Source of the DNA: Actinomycetes bacterium
Lineage (GTDB): Bacteria > Actinomycetota > Acidimicrobiia > Acidimicrobiales > CADCSY01
NCBI GenBank assembly: GCA_025464025.1
Contig: JAODBP010000102.1
Location: 1 to 41,759 of the forward strand
Length of the DNA stretch: 41,759 nt
Reading direction: 5' to 3'
Position 1 is the first letter of the stretch. Each line of letters opens with the position of its first letter. Under the pieces are notes generated by a model, which worked only from the letters and a program-made list of their open reading frames with translations, did no database searches and was not told the DNA's origin. Made by a program: the position numbers and the translations under genes. Below are positions 14,831 to 22,919 of this stretch, piece after piece.

Positions 14831-15988
14831 TCAAACGAATTCCGAGGATTTCTCGGCGGGGTGCGCGAGGAGGGCAGCGATGGCCGCCCCGGCCCACGCC
14901 ACCGTCGACCAGAGCAGCACCTCGTGGACGCTGGTCCGGCGGGCCAGCCAGCCCCCGGCGAGGGCGCCGACCGGGATCGCCGACCACACGGCGAGGTGGA
15001 AGCGCTGGAGGACGGGCCCGGTCACGGCTCGCCCGGCGTTGCGCTGGAGGAGGGCCCGGGTGAGCACGGCCACGATCATCCCGGCCCCGGCGGCCACGCC
15101 CAGGGCGACGGCGCCGGCCAGCGGCTTGTCCGGGTCGGCGACCTGGGAGGCGGTGGCGTAGCCGGCCGCGGCCACGGCGGCGGCCACCGCCAGCCCGGGC
15201 TTGAGGCCGAGGGCGGTGCCGACCTCGGGGGCGACGAAGCCCCCGGCAGCGGTGGCCAGGGCCAGTCCGGCGAGGAGGGCGCCGAAGGCCGGGGCACCGA
15301 GCCCGAGGTCCTCGAGGGCGAACAGGACGAGCACGCCCAGCACGGCACTGGTGGCGATGGCCGCGAGGGCAGCCGAGACGGTGACCGCCCCGGTGCCGGG
15401 GATCAGGGCCCGAGGTGGGGGCGGGATCTCGTCGGCCGCGACGTGGGGCGGCACCACCGGCCGGCGCACGAGCAGGGCGAGGAGGGCGGCCACGGCGAAG
15501 GCGAGGACCTCGAAGAGGAACGGCGTGGCCGGGTAGATCTCGTAGAGCACGCCGCCCAGCGGCAGGCCCACCACGGCCAGACCGACCATCCCACGGGTGC
15601 TGAGCCCGATGACGTCGCCGGTCTCGGTCTCGGTGCCGTCGGTGAGGGCCTCACCCAGGCCGACCACGAAGGCGGCGAGCTGGATGCCGAGGATCGTCTC
15701 ACGGCCGATCAGCGACAGGAAGCCGATCATGCCGAGGATCAGGGCCCGGCCGGTGTCGACCGAGCCGATCAACGTGCGCCGGTCCCAGCGGAGGAACCGC
15801 CAGCCCACGTGGACGAGGGCCCACGGGAGGTGCTGGGCGGCGATGACGGCGGCGACGGCCAGCGGGTCGTGGGTGAGGTTGGCCGCCAGCAGCGGCAGGG
15901 CGACGGCGACGACGCCGTCGCCCACCCCGGCGATCGTCGCGGATCGGCGCAGGCGGCGCTGATCGGTACCCACCTTCGCCGTCGCCAC
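14831..15988 (-). CDS. Major facilitator superfamily transporter
   Basis: A 385-aa polytopic membrane protein with about 12 hydrophobic segments in two halves. Segments such as LLAANLTHDPLAVAAVIAAQHLPWALVHV and the RRPVVPPHVAADEIPPPPRAL central loop resemble MFS drug-efflux-type members, though the classic motif A between helices 2 and 3 is weak. It starts at GTG 15988, 35 bp from the divergent LLM gene at 16024, and ends 83 bp before the whiB7 leader ORF on the same strand. WhiB7 regulons elsewhere include MFS efflux pumps, so a link to antibiotic export is possible but unproven. Substrate unknown. Confidence 0.75.
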   Translation of the reverse strand: MATAKVGTDQRRLRRSATIAGVGDGVVAVALPLLAANLTHDPLAVAAVIAAQHLPWALVHVGWRFLRWDRRTLIGSVDTGRALILGMIGFLSLIGRETILGIQLAAFVVGLGEALTDGTETETGDVIGLSTRGMVGLAVVGLPLGGVLYEIYPATPFLFEVLAFAVAALLALLVRRPVVPPHVAADEIPPPPRALIPGTGAVTVSAALAAIATSAVLGVLVLFALEDLGLGAPAFGALLAGLALATAAGGFVAPEVGTALGLKPGLAVAAAVAAAGYATASQVADPDKPLAGAVALGVAAGAGMIVAVLTRALLQRNAGRAVTGPVLQRFHLAVWSAIPVGALAGGWLARRTSVHEVLLWSTVAWAGAAIAALLAHPAEKSSEFV

Positions 15989-16023
15989 GACGAGCGAGCG
16001 TAGGCCGTGGCAGGCTCCGGGCC

Positions 16024-17040
16024 GTGAAGCTGGGACTGAGACTCGAGCTGTACCGCGCTGCCGAGCTGGCCGTGCCGGTCGACACCGTCCGTCGGGCCGA
16101 GGCCCTGGGCTACCACTCGGTGTGGACGGCCGAGGCCTACGGATCCGACGCCCTGTCGCCGTTGGCCTACCTCGCCGCTGTCACCGATCGCATCAAGCTG
16201 GGCACCGCCGTGGTCCAGCTGGCTGCTCGGCCACCGGCCACCCTCGCCATGCACGCCATGACGATCGACGCCCTGGCCGGGGGCAACCGGCTGATCCTCG
16301 GCATCGGCGTGTCGGGTCCCCAGATCGTCGAGGGGTGGTACGGCCAGCCGTGGGGCCGGCCCAACCTGCGGGTGCGCGACTACGTCACGATCGTCCGCAA
16401 GGTGCTGGACCGGAAGGAGCCGGTGGCTCACGACGGTCCCGAGATCCAGCTGCCGTACGCCGGGCCCGGCTCGCTCGGGCAGGGCAAGGCGCTGAAGTCG
16501 ATCATGCACCCCGTCGCCCCGATCGAGATCTGGCTCGCCGCTGGCGGCCCGAAGAACACGGCCCTGGCCGCCGAGCTGTGCGACGGGTGGCTGCCGATGG
16601 GCCTCGGGCCCGACGGCGTGCCCGCTGCTGTCCGCGCCAAGGACGGCTTCGACGTCTTCACCGGCGCCACCGTCACCATCACCGACGACGTGAAGGGCCT
16701 GCTCGACGCCCAGCGCCCGCTCACCGCCATGTACGTGGGCGGGATGGGCAGCGAGTCGCACAACTACCACCGCGACGCCATGGCCCGGCGGGGCTTCCCC
16801 GAGGCGGCCGATCGCATCGGCGAGCTGTGGCGGGCCGGGCGCAAGGAGGAGGCCCAGGCGGCGGTGCCGGAGGAGTACCTCGAGCAGACCAGCCTGCTGG
16901 GGTCGCCCGAGCGCATCCGGCGGAAGTGGGAGGAGGGCTACGCCCCGCCCGGGGTCACCGGCGTGATCGTGAGCGCCCACCAGCCCGAGGCGCTGGAGCT
17001 GATGGCCGACCTGGCCGGTACGCGGGACCAGGTCTCATGA
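16024..17040 (+). CDS. LLM-class F420-dependent oxidoreductase
   Basis: A 338-aa luciferase-like enzyme. It shows an N-terminal RRAEALGYHSVWTAEAYGSDA turn, TDRIKLGTAVVQLAARPPA, a GGNRLILGIGVSGPQIVEGWYG segment and a VAPIEIWLAAGGPKNTALAAE cofactor-binding loop, as in F420-type LLM proteins. The product is longer than the 11452 enzyme and belongs to a different subgroup. Its stop overlaps the ATG of an enoyl-CoA hydratase-like gene (ATGA), so the two are translationally coupled and may act on the same acyl-CoA-linked substrate. It starts at GTG 16024. Substrate not recognisable. Confidence 0.87.
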   Translation: MKLGLRLELYRAAELAVPVDTVRRAEALGYHSVWTAEAYGSDALSPLAYLAAVTDRIKLGTAVVQLAARPPATLAMHAMTIDALAGGNRLILGIGVSGPQIVEGWYGQPWGRPNLRVRDYVTIVRKVLDRKEPVAHDGPEIQLPYAGPGSLGQGKALKSIMHPVAPIEIWLAAGGPKNTALAAELCDGWLPMGLGPDGVPAAVRAKDGFDVFTGATVTITDDVKGLLDAQRPLTAMYVGGMGSESHNYHRDAMARRGFPEAADRIGELWRAGRKEEAQAAVPEEYLEQTSLLGSPERIRRKWEEGYAPPGVTGVIVSAHQPEALELMADLAGTRDQVS

Positions 17041-17831
17041 GCGACTACGAGCTGCTCCTCGTCGATGAGCCGGCCGAGGGCGTCAAGCGCATCACGTTGA
17101 ACCGCCCCGACAAGCGCAACGCCATCTCCACCCCGCTGCGCAACGAGCTGCTCCACGCCCTCCGGACCCACGACCACGATCCGGCCGTCCGCATCACGAT
17201 CGTGCGGGGCGCGGGCAAGTGCTTCTCGTCCGGCTACGACCTCGGGTCGAACCTCATGGAGGACGCGCCGTTCTACTCGGCGCCGGGTGACGGCCAGTGG
17301 GCCCGCCAGGCCAACGACACCTGGTTCAGCGTGTGGGACCTGGCCAAGCCGGTGATCGCCCAGATCCACGGCTACGCCATCGCCGGCGCCACCGAGCTGG
17401 CCTCGGCCTGCGACCTCGTCTACATCGCCGACGACGCGTTCGTCAGCTACCCGGTCGTGCGGCTGGCGAGCCCGCCCGACTGGCAGTACCACACGGTCCT
17501 GCTCGGCCTCCGCCATGCGATGGAGCTGATGTTGACCGGCGACCCGATCAGCGGCGAGGAGGCGGTTCGCATCGGGTTCGCCAACCGCTCGTTCCCCTCC
17601 GACCAGCTCGACGACGAGGTGCTGAAGGTGGCGACGCGGATCGCCGGGGTGCCGAGCGACCTGACCCAGATCAACAAGCGGTCCGTGCACCGAGCCTTCG
17701 ACGTGTGGGGGGCTCGTGCGGCGATCCGGGCCGGCACCGAGCTCCAGGCCCTGGCCGGACACAGCGAGTCGGCGGCGAAGTTCAAGGAGGACGCCCTCGG
17801 TGCGGTGAAGCGGGCGGTCTCGGGCGAGTGA
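17037..17831 (+). CDS. Enoyl-CoA hydratase/isomerase family protein
   Basis: A 264-aa crotonase-fold enzyme starting MSDYELLLVDEP at ATG 17037, which overlaps the preceding stop. Family landmarks include ITLNRPDKRNAIS, GAGKCFSSGYDLGS (oxyanion-hole segment), KPVIAQIHGYAIAGATELASACDLVYIADDA and a C-terminal lysine-rich helix. In the second oxyanion segment the usual G-G is AIAGAT. The catalytic acid usually seen further on is less clear, so dehydration/hydration versus another crotonase reaction is undecided. It is coupled to the LLM gene before it and, by a TGATG overlap, to the thioesterase-like gene after it; together they suggest a small acyl-CoA pathway. Confidence 0.87.
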   Translation: MSDYELLLVDEPAEGVKRITLNRPDKRNAISTPLRNELLHALRTHDHDPAVRITIVRGAGKCFSSGYDLGSNLMEDAPFYSAPGDGQWARQANDTWFSVWDLAKPVIAQIHGYAIAGATELASACDLVYIADDAFVSYPVVRLASPPDWQYHTVLLGLRHAMELMLTGDPISGEEAVRIGFANRSFPSDQLDDEVLKVATRIAGVPSDLTQINKRSVHRAFDVWGARAAIRAGTELQALAGHSESAAKFKEDALGAVKRAVSGE

Positions 17832-18535
17832 TGGTGCCTCGGCCGTCGGTCGGCCGGGTCTACGAGACGACCCGCTCGGTGCGGGTGGCCGATGCCGACC
17901 CGACCGGCCGGCTCCGGCTCGACGCCGTGGCCCGGTTCGTGCAGGACGTCGGCAACGACGACGTTGCCGATGCCGGGCTCGACCCGAACATCCCGTGGGT
18001 CGTGCGCCGCAGCGAGGTGGCGGTCGCCGGCTGGCCCCGCCTGGGCGAGCGGCTGGCCGTCGCCACGTGGTGCGGGGGCACGGGCAGCCGGTGGGCCGAG
18101 CGCCGGGTGTCGTTCGAGGCGGCGTCGGGTCGGATCGACGTGGCCACGCTCGTGGTGCACCTCGATCGGACCGGTCGCCCGGCCAAGCTGCCCGAGTGGT
18201 TCGACACGGTCTACGCCGAGGCGGCGCTGGGCCGGACGCTGACCACCCGGCTCGTGCTGCCCGGTCCGCCCGGCGACGCGTCGAGCCGTCCGTGGCCGGT
18301 GCGCTCGACCGATCTCGACGTGATGGGCCACGTGAACAACGCCATCACCTGGGCCGCCATCGAGGACGAGTGCGATCGCCGTGGCGAGCTGCCGATCGGC
18401 GCCACCGTCGAGTGGAGCGGTGCCCTCGAGGGCACCGACGACATCGAGGTGCGCGTGGCCGGCGGCGGCATCTGGCTGGTGGCCGGCGGCGTGGTCCGGG
18501 TCGCCGCCGAGGTCAGGCCGGCAGGAGGAAGCTGA
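17831..18535 (+). CDS. Acyl-ACP thioesterase-like double hot-dog protein
   Basis: A 234-aa protein starting MVPRPSVGRVYETTRSVRVADADPTGRL at ATG 17831 (TGATG overlap). The N-terminal half has the acyl-ACP thioesterase pattern DAVARFVQDVGNDDVADAGL, and the C-terminal half the signature RSTDLDVMGHVNNAITW, where Asp and His-x-Asn-Asn are the usual active-site region. The expected reaction is hydrolysis of a fatty acyl thioester. It ends 23 bp inside the convergent nitroreductase gene. The frame is open upstream within the hydratase gene, but the coupled ATG gives the family-length product. Confidence 0.85.
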   Translation: MVPRPSVGRVYETTRSVRVADADPTGRLRLDAVARFVQDVGNDDVADAGLDPNIPWVVRRSEVAVAGWPRLGERLAVATWCGGTGSRWAERRVSFEAASGRIDVATLVVHLDRTGRPAKLPEWFDTVYAEAALGRTLTTRLVLPGPPGDASSRPWPVRSTDLDVMGHVNNAITWAAIEDECDRRGELPIGATVEWSGALEGTDDIEVRVAGGGIWLVAGGVVRVAAEVRPAGGS

Positions 18536-19088
18536 CCCGGTCGCCGGTCGGGAGCCGGGGCGGCCTGCCTTCGCCGTCGGGGATCGTGCCGATGTGCAGG
18601 AAGCCGATGACGAGGTCGCCTTCCTCCAGGCCGAGGTGGGCGTGGACGCCGTCGTCCTCGGCCTCGGCGTCGGTGCGCCAGATGGAGCCGTAGCCGAGGG
18701 CGGTGGCGGCCAGCAGCACGTTCTGGGCCGCGGCGGCGGCTGAGGCGACCTGGTCCTCGTAGCGGACCTTGCGGTGCTTGCGGGGCGTGCCGACGACGGC
18801 GAGCACGAACGGCGCCCGCGCGAACTTGCCCCGGGCCTTCGCCGCCAGCGCCTCGGGGTCGATCCCCATGGCCTCGGCCCGCGGTCGGGCCGAGGTGGCG
18901 AACGCCTCGCCGAGGTCGGCGAGGGCGTTCCCCTGGATGGCGACGAGGCGCCAGGGCCGGAGCTCGTTGTAGTCCGGCGCGCACTCGGCGGCCAGCACGA
19001 GCTGGGCGATCTCCTCGGGCGAGGGCCCGGGCTCGACCAGCACCTTGGTGGTCCGCCGGCCGGTGATGACGTCGAAGACGTCAGTCAT
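18513..19088 (-). CDS. Nitroreductase family protein
   Basis: A 191-aa FMN-dependent oxidoreductase similar in layout to YdjA-type small nitroreductases. It shows ITGRRTTKVLV at the start, a PDYNELRPWRLVAIQG segment that binds FMN, QVASAAAAAQNVLLAATALGYGSIWRTD, and a terminal VIGFLHIGTIP. Substrate unknown; it could reduce nitro or quinone compounds. Its ATG overlaps the end of the PadR gene by 8 bases, so the PadR operator probably controls both, and the nitroreductase may be the PadR target. It overlaps the thioesterase gene tail to tail by 23 bp. Confidence 0.87.
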   Translation of the reverse strand: MTDVFDVITGRRTTKVLVEPGPSPEEIAQLVLAAECAPDYNELRPWRLVAIQGNALADLGEAFATSARPRAEAMGIDPEALAAKARGKFARAPFVLAVVGTPRKHRKVRYEDQVASAAAAAQNVLLAATALGYGSIWRTDAEAEDDGVHAHLGLEEGDLVIGFLHIGTIPDGEGRPPRLPTGDRVSFLLPA

Positions 19089-19569
19089 CGGCGAGCAACC
19101 GGTACATCGCCTTGCGGGCGTTGGCGATGATCTCGTTCGCCTGCTCGGCCTGGGCCGGGGTCCCGGCCCGGATGACCTGGGTGTAGGCGACGAACAGCAT
19201 CTTCACGTTGTCGCGGAAGTCGGGGCCGTCGTCCTCCCAGGGCGTGCCGCCCTCCTCGATCCGTCGCTCCGCCTCGGCCCGGCCGGCGTCGGTGATCTCG
19301 TAGACGCGCTTGCCCTCCCGCTCCTCGGAGCGGACCAGGTCCTCGTCCTCGAGCTGCTGGAGGGTGGGGTAGACGGAGCCGGGGCTGGGCCGCCAGCGGC
19401 CGCCGCTCTTCTCCTCCAGGGCCTGGATCACCTCGTAGCCGTGACCCGGGCCCTCGGCCAGGATCGCCAGCACCGCGGTGCGCACGTCGCCCCGGCGGGC
19501 TCGGCGAGGGCCGTGCCCGTGTCCGGGGAACCCGCGGCCGCCTCGGCCGCGTCCTCGTTCGTTCATCAT
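19081..19569 (-). CDS. PadR-family transcriptional regulator
   Basis: A 162-aa regulator when started at ATG 19569 (MMNERGRGRGGRG); GAAAGGA lies 6 bases upstream of this ATG, which is why I prefer it to a start 9 codons earlier. After a Gly/Arg/His-rich N-terminal tail comes the PadR winged helix: VRTAVLAILAEGPGHGYEVIQALEEKSGGRW, then PSPGSVYPTLQQLEDEDLV and EREGKRVYEITDAGRAE. A C-terminal helical dimerisation segment follows. It is probably autoregulated through the dyad at 19603-19624 and controls the overlapping nitroreductase. The inducer is unknown. Confidence 0.9.
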   Translation of the reverse strand: MMNERGRGRGGRGFPGHGHGPRRARRGDVRTAVLAILAEGPGHGYEVIQALEEKSGGRWRPSPGSVYPTLQQLEDEDLVRSEEREGKRVYEITDAGRAEAERRIEEGGTPWEDDGPDFRDNVKMLFVAYTQVIRAGTPAQAEQANEIIANARKAMYRLLADD

Positions 19570-19602
19570 GTCGAATCCTTTCGGGAATGATCGCATGCGT
19601 TC

Positions 19603-19624
19603 ACGATATATCGTTAACTATCGT
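19603..19624. promoter_or_regulatory. PadR-type operator
   Basis: ACGATATATCGT (19603-19614) is a perfect 12-bp palindrome. A further TATCGT at 19619-19624 repeats the half-site exactly 10 bp (one helical turn) after the copy at 19609. This AT-rich block is highly unusual in such GC-rich DNA. It lies 34 bp upstream of the padR start and covers the likely -10 region, as expected for autorepression. Confidence 0.65.
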
Positions 19625-19632
19625 TTGTGAAA

Positions 19633-19648
19633 GGTGACGTCGGTCACA
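19633..19648. promoter_or_regulatory. CRP/FNR-family-like dyad
   Basis: GGTGACGTCGGTCACA matches TGTGA-N6-TCACA at 9 of 10 positions and shares 13 of 14 core bases with the dyad at 11417-11430. It is 64-79 bp upstream of the padR start, nearly the same distance as the other site has from its gene. Confidence 0.35.
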
Positions 19649-19662
19649 CCAGGGGACCACGC

Positions 19663-20700
19663 CTAGACGACGAGGTACTCGAGCAGGCCGTCGGCGTTGA
19701 AGCGCGACTCGGCCCGGCCGGTGAGGGCCAGGTGCTCGAGGTGGGCCCACGTCTCGCTCTCGGCCATGTGGCCCCACGAGCGCTCGCGGAAGAGGTGGTG
19801 GGAGAACTCGACCACGGTGGACCAGCCGTCGAGCTCGCCGGCCACCTCGCGGAGCTTCTCGAGCCGCTCCATGTGGTGCTCGTGGATCGACTTCACCCGA
19901 CCGGGGAGGTCGTCGAACGGGTGCCCGTGCGCCGGCAGCGCCAGGTTGACGCCCTCGATGCGGCCGATGGCCTCGAGCGAGGCGAAGAAGTCCTCGAGCG
20001 GGTCGCCGGTGGTGGCGCCGCCGATGTGGGGCGTGATCGTCGGCAGCACGTGGTCGCCGGAGAGCAGCACGCCCTCGGTCGGGTCGTGGAAGCAGACGTG
20101 GTCGACGGTGTGGCCGGGCGTGTGGTGCACGAACCAGTCGCGGCCCGCGAGCTTGACCACGTCGCCGTGCTTGACCCGCTTGGTGATGTGCGGGGGCTCG
20201 AAGACCCGTCGACCGGACGGCCGCTTCCGGGACAGCTCGTCGAGGACGTGCTTGGGCGGTCCTTCGTGGGACGTGCCCCACGGCGTCGTGCCGGTGAAGG
20301 CCTTCGGCACCCGTAGCGCCGGGTCGCCGTGGTCGTGGGTCGGGTCGTCGCACTCGATGTCGCCGCCCCACGTCGAGAAGGCGGCGTGGGCGAGGATGCC
20401 GGCGCCGGCCTCCTCGGCCAGCTGGGACGACCCGCCGAAGTGGTCGAAGTGCGAGTGGGTGATGATCGCCGTGTGCACCCGCTCGAGCGGGATGCCGGCC
20501 TTCTTCAACCGCACGAGGAGCGCGTTCCAGGAGTCCTCACCGGGCACGCCGGGATCGACCAGGGCCACGCCCTCGCTGTCGACCAGGGCGTAGGTGTTCA
20601 CGTGCCCCAGCCCCGGCATGTCGATCGGGAGCTGCATGCGGAGGACCCCCGGCGCCACCTCGGTGACCTCGTCGGTCGCCGGTTCCGCTTCCTGTCGCAT
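19663..20700 (-). CDS. Metallo-beta-lactamase-fold hydrolase
   Basis: A 345-aa protein with the zinc-binding signature HSHFDH, followed by the later metal ligands in HHTPGHTVDHV, LLSGDHVLP and the C-terminal ALPAHGHPF. An opening VNTYALVDSEGVALVDPGVPGE strand pair is typical. The C-terminal 70 residues are helical and resemble the extension in glyoxalase II/LACTB2-like members. The substrate is unknown; hydrolysis of a thioester, lactone or phosphoester are all possible. It lies 13 bp after orn on the same strand and may be co-transcribed with it. Confidence 0.88.
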   Translation of the reverse strand: MRQEAEPATDEVTEVAPGVLRMQLPIDMPGLGHVNTYALVDSEGVALVDPGVPGEDSWNALLVRLKKAGIPLERVHTAIITHSHFDHFGGSSQLAEEAGAGILAHAAFSTWGGDIECDDPTHDHGDPALRVPKAFTGTTPWGTSHEGPPKHVLDELSRKRPSGRRVFEPPHITKRVKHGDVVKLAGRDWFVHHTPGHTVDHVCFHDPTEGVLLSGDHVLPTITPHIGGATTGDPLEDFFASLEAIGRIEGVNLALPAHGHPFDDLPGRVKSIHEHHMERLEKLREVAGELDGWSTVVEFSHHLFRERSWGHMAESETWAHLEHLALTGRAESRFNADGLLEYLVV

Positions 20701-20713
20701 CTGCCGAACCTAC

Positions 20714-21250
<537 letters not shown>

Positions 21251-21275
21251 CCCGGGGATCCTACGATCGCCGGTC

Positions 21276-21716
21276 GTGCAGCTCGACGTCCCGCTCCTCC
21301 GGCTCGATCCCGACCTCCCGGTCCCGGCCTACGCCCACCCCGGCGACGCCGGGGCCGACCTCGTGGCGCGGGAGGGCGTCGTGCTCCGGGCCGGGGGTGG
21401 TCGGGCCCTGGTGCCGACCGGCATGGCCGTCGCCCTGCCCGATGGCTACGCCGGCTTCGTGCAGCCCCGCAGCGGCCTTGCCCTCAAGCACGGCGTCACC
21501 TGCCTCAACACGCCGGGCCTGATCGACAGCGGCTACCGCGACGAGCTGAAGGTGCTCCTCGTGAACACCGACCCGGAGCACGACTACGAGATCCACCGCG
21601 GCGACCGCATCGCCCAGCTGGTCATCCAGCGGGTCGAGCACGCCGCCTTCACCGAGGTGGACGAGCTACCCGACACCACCCGCGGTGGTGGCGGCTTCGG
21701 GTCGACCGGGCGCTAG
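21276..21716 (+). CDS. dut: dUTP diphosphatase
   Basis: A 146-aa trimeric-type dUTPase that converts dUTP to dUMP and pyrophosphate, keeping uracil out of DNA and feeding dTMP synthesis. All five motifs can be read: PGDAGADL, QPRSGLALKHG, NTPGLIDSGYRDEL, RGDRIAQLVIQ and the C-terminal RGGGGFGSTG. It starts at GTG 21276 (V-Q-L-D-V-P). The stop overlaps the convergent YibE/F gene by 4 bp. Confidence 0.96.
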   Translation: MQLDVPLLRLDPDLPVPAYAHPGDAGADLVAREGVVLRAGGGRALVPTGMAVALPDGYAGFVQPRSGLALKHGVTCLNTPGLIDSGYRDELKVLLVNTDPEHDYEIHRGDRIAQLVIQRVEHAAFTEVDELPDTTRGGGGFGSTGR

Positions 21717-22888
21717 CCCTCGTCCTCCCAGATGTCGCGCTCGGCGCGCGACCGGAACCGACGGGGGTCGTCGGGCCCGCGGCTCCCCGCCTCGCGGACG
21801 ACGATGGCGGCGGCCAGGGCGGCTGTGACCGGGACGGCGACGAGGACGGCGGACGCACCGGTGAGGGCACCGAGCACGACGGTGGCGACCGGTTCGGACG
21901 ACAGCGTGTCGGCCGCGCGCCGGCCGTCGGCGGTGAGGACGGCGAGCACGCCGAGCCCGATGCCGAGGTAGGCGAGGGTGAGCGCGCCGACGATGCCGGC
22001 GACGCGCTCGCGGCCGCGGACGAGGCCGGCCCGGGCCACGCCCCGCCAGCCGGTGCCGGCGCCGCGCAGGTCCCAGGTGTCGTCGACGACCTCGACCGCG
22101 AGATGGGTTACGGCGCCGGCGGCGGCGACGACCATGCCGGCGAGGAGCAGGCCGGGCAGGAGGACGGTCGTCGGCACCGGATCGGCGTCGATCCGGCCCA
22201 GGTTCCCGCCGACGACGGCGATGCGGGCCAGGCCGGTGGCGACGGCGAGCCCGACCAGCGACCCGGCCAGCGCGGTGGCCGAGCGGGCGGACGGGCCCCG
22301 CCCGACGAGGAGGAGCACGACGGCGACGAGCCCGGCGGTGACGATGGAGATGCCGGCCGGGTCGTGGTCACGGAGGGCGGCCGGCACGGTGAAGACGACG
22401 AGTACGGCGCCGACGAGGCCCAGCGCCACGAGCATCTGGAGGCCGCGGCGTCGGGCCACGAGCAGCACGAGGACGACGGCCAGGAGCCCCAGAGCGACGA
22501 TGGCCCGATCCCGCCGGTACCCGGCGAGCTCGTAGGTGGGCTGGCCGTCGAGGTCGAGCGTGCGCCGCACCACCACGCGGGTGCCGACGCCGACGTCGGG
22601 CAGCGAGGCCCGTTCGTCGAGGGCGACGACGCCGCCGGACGCCAGGCGCGCCTCCGGCCGTACGCAGCGCACCTCGGCTTGGGGTGCCGTGTCGGTGCAC
22701 GGCACCTGGCGCAGCGCGGTGATCGTGGCGTCGAGGACCTTCCCCTCGCCGGCGAGCGAGACGGAGGTCCCGCCGGTGGGCCAGAGCAGGACCGTCGCCA
22801 CGGCCAGGGCGACCAGCAACGGCACGAGCAGGACGGCCAGCAGTCGTCGGGTGCGGGCCGTCACCGGGGGATGGTCGACGGCAGCCAT
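21713..22888 (-). CDS. YibE/F family membrane protein
   Basis: A 391-aa polytopic membrane protein when started at ATG 22888 (MAAVDHPPVTARTRR). After one N-terminal helix comes an outward-facing domain (about residues 45-140), with an RTLDLDGQPTYELAGYRRDRA end, followed by about seven helices characteristic of YibE/F proteins (GRGPSARSATALAGSLVGLAVATGLARIAVVGG and later GIVGALTLAYLGIGL). Function in this family is unknown. The reading frame could start earlier, but that would overlap the divergent polymerase gene at 22920. Confidence 0.82.
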   Translation of the reverse strand: MAAVDHPPVTARTRRLLAVLLVPLLVALAVATVLLWPTGGTSVSLAGEGKVLDATITALRQVPCTDTAPQAEVRCVRPEARLASGGVVALDERASLPDVGVGTRVVVRRTLDLDGQPTYELAGYRRDRAIVALGLLAVVLVLLVARRRGLQMLVALGLVGAVLVVFTVPAALRDHDPAGISIVTAGLVAVVLLLVGRGPSARSATALAGSLVGLAVATGLARIAVVGGNLGRIDADPVPTTVLLPGLLLAGMVVAAAGAVTHLAVEVVDDTWDLRGAGTGWRGVARAGLVRGRERVAGIVGALTLAYLGIGLGVLAVLTADGRRAADTLSSEPVATVVLGALTGASAVLVAVPVTAALAAAIVVREAGSRGPDDPRRFRSRAERDIWEDEG

Positions 22889-22919
22889 GACGTCACGATG
22901 CCCGACGAGGTAGACCGAA

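Noticed and set aside
14805..14835. TTTGAC at 14835-14830 as the -35 of a whiB7 leader promoter
   Set aside because: The motif coincides with the last codons and stop of the MFS gene, and no good -10 lies 16-19 bp downstream. It is mentioned as possible in the leader entry but not listed as a promoter.
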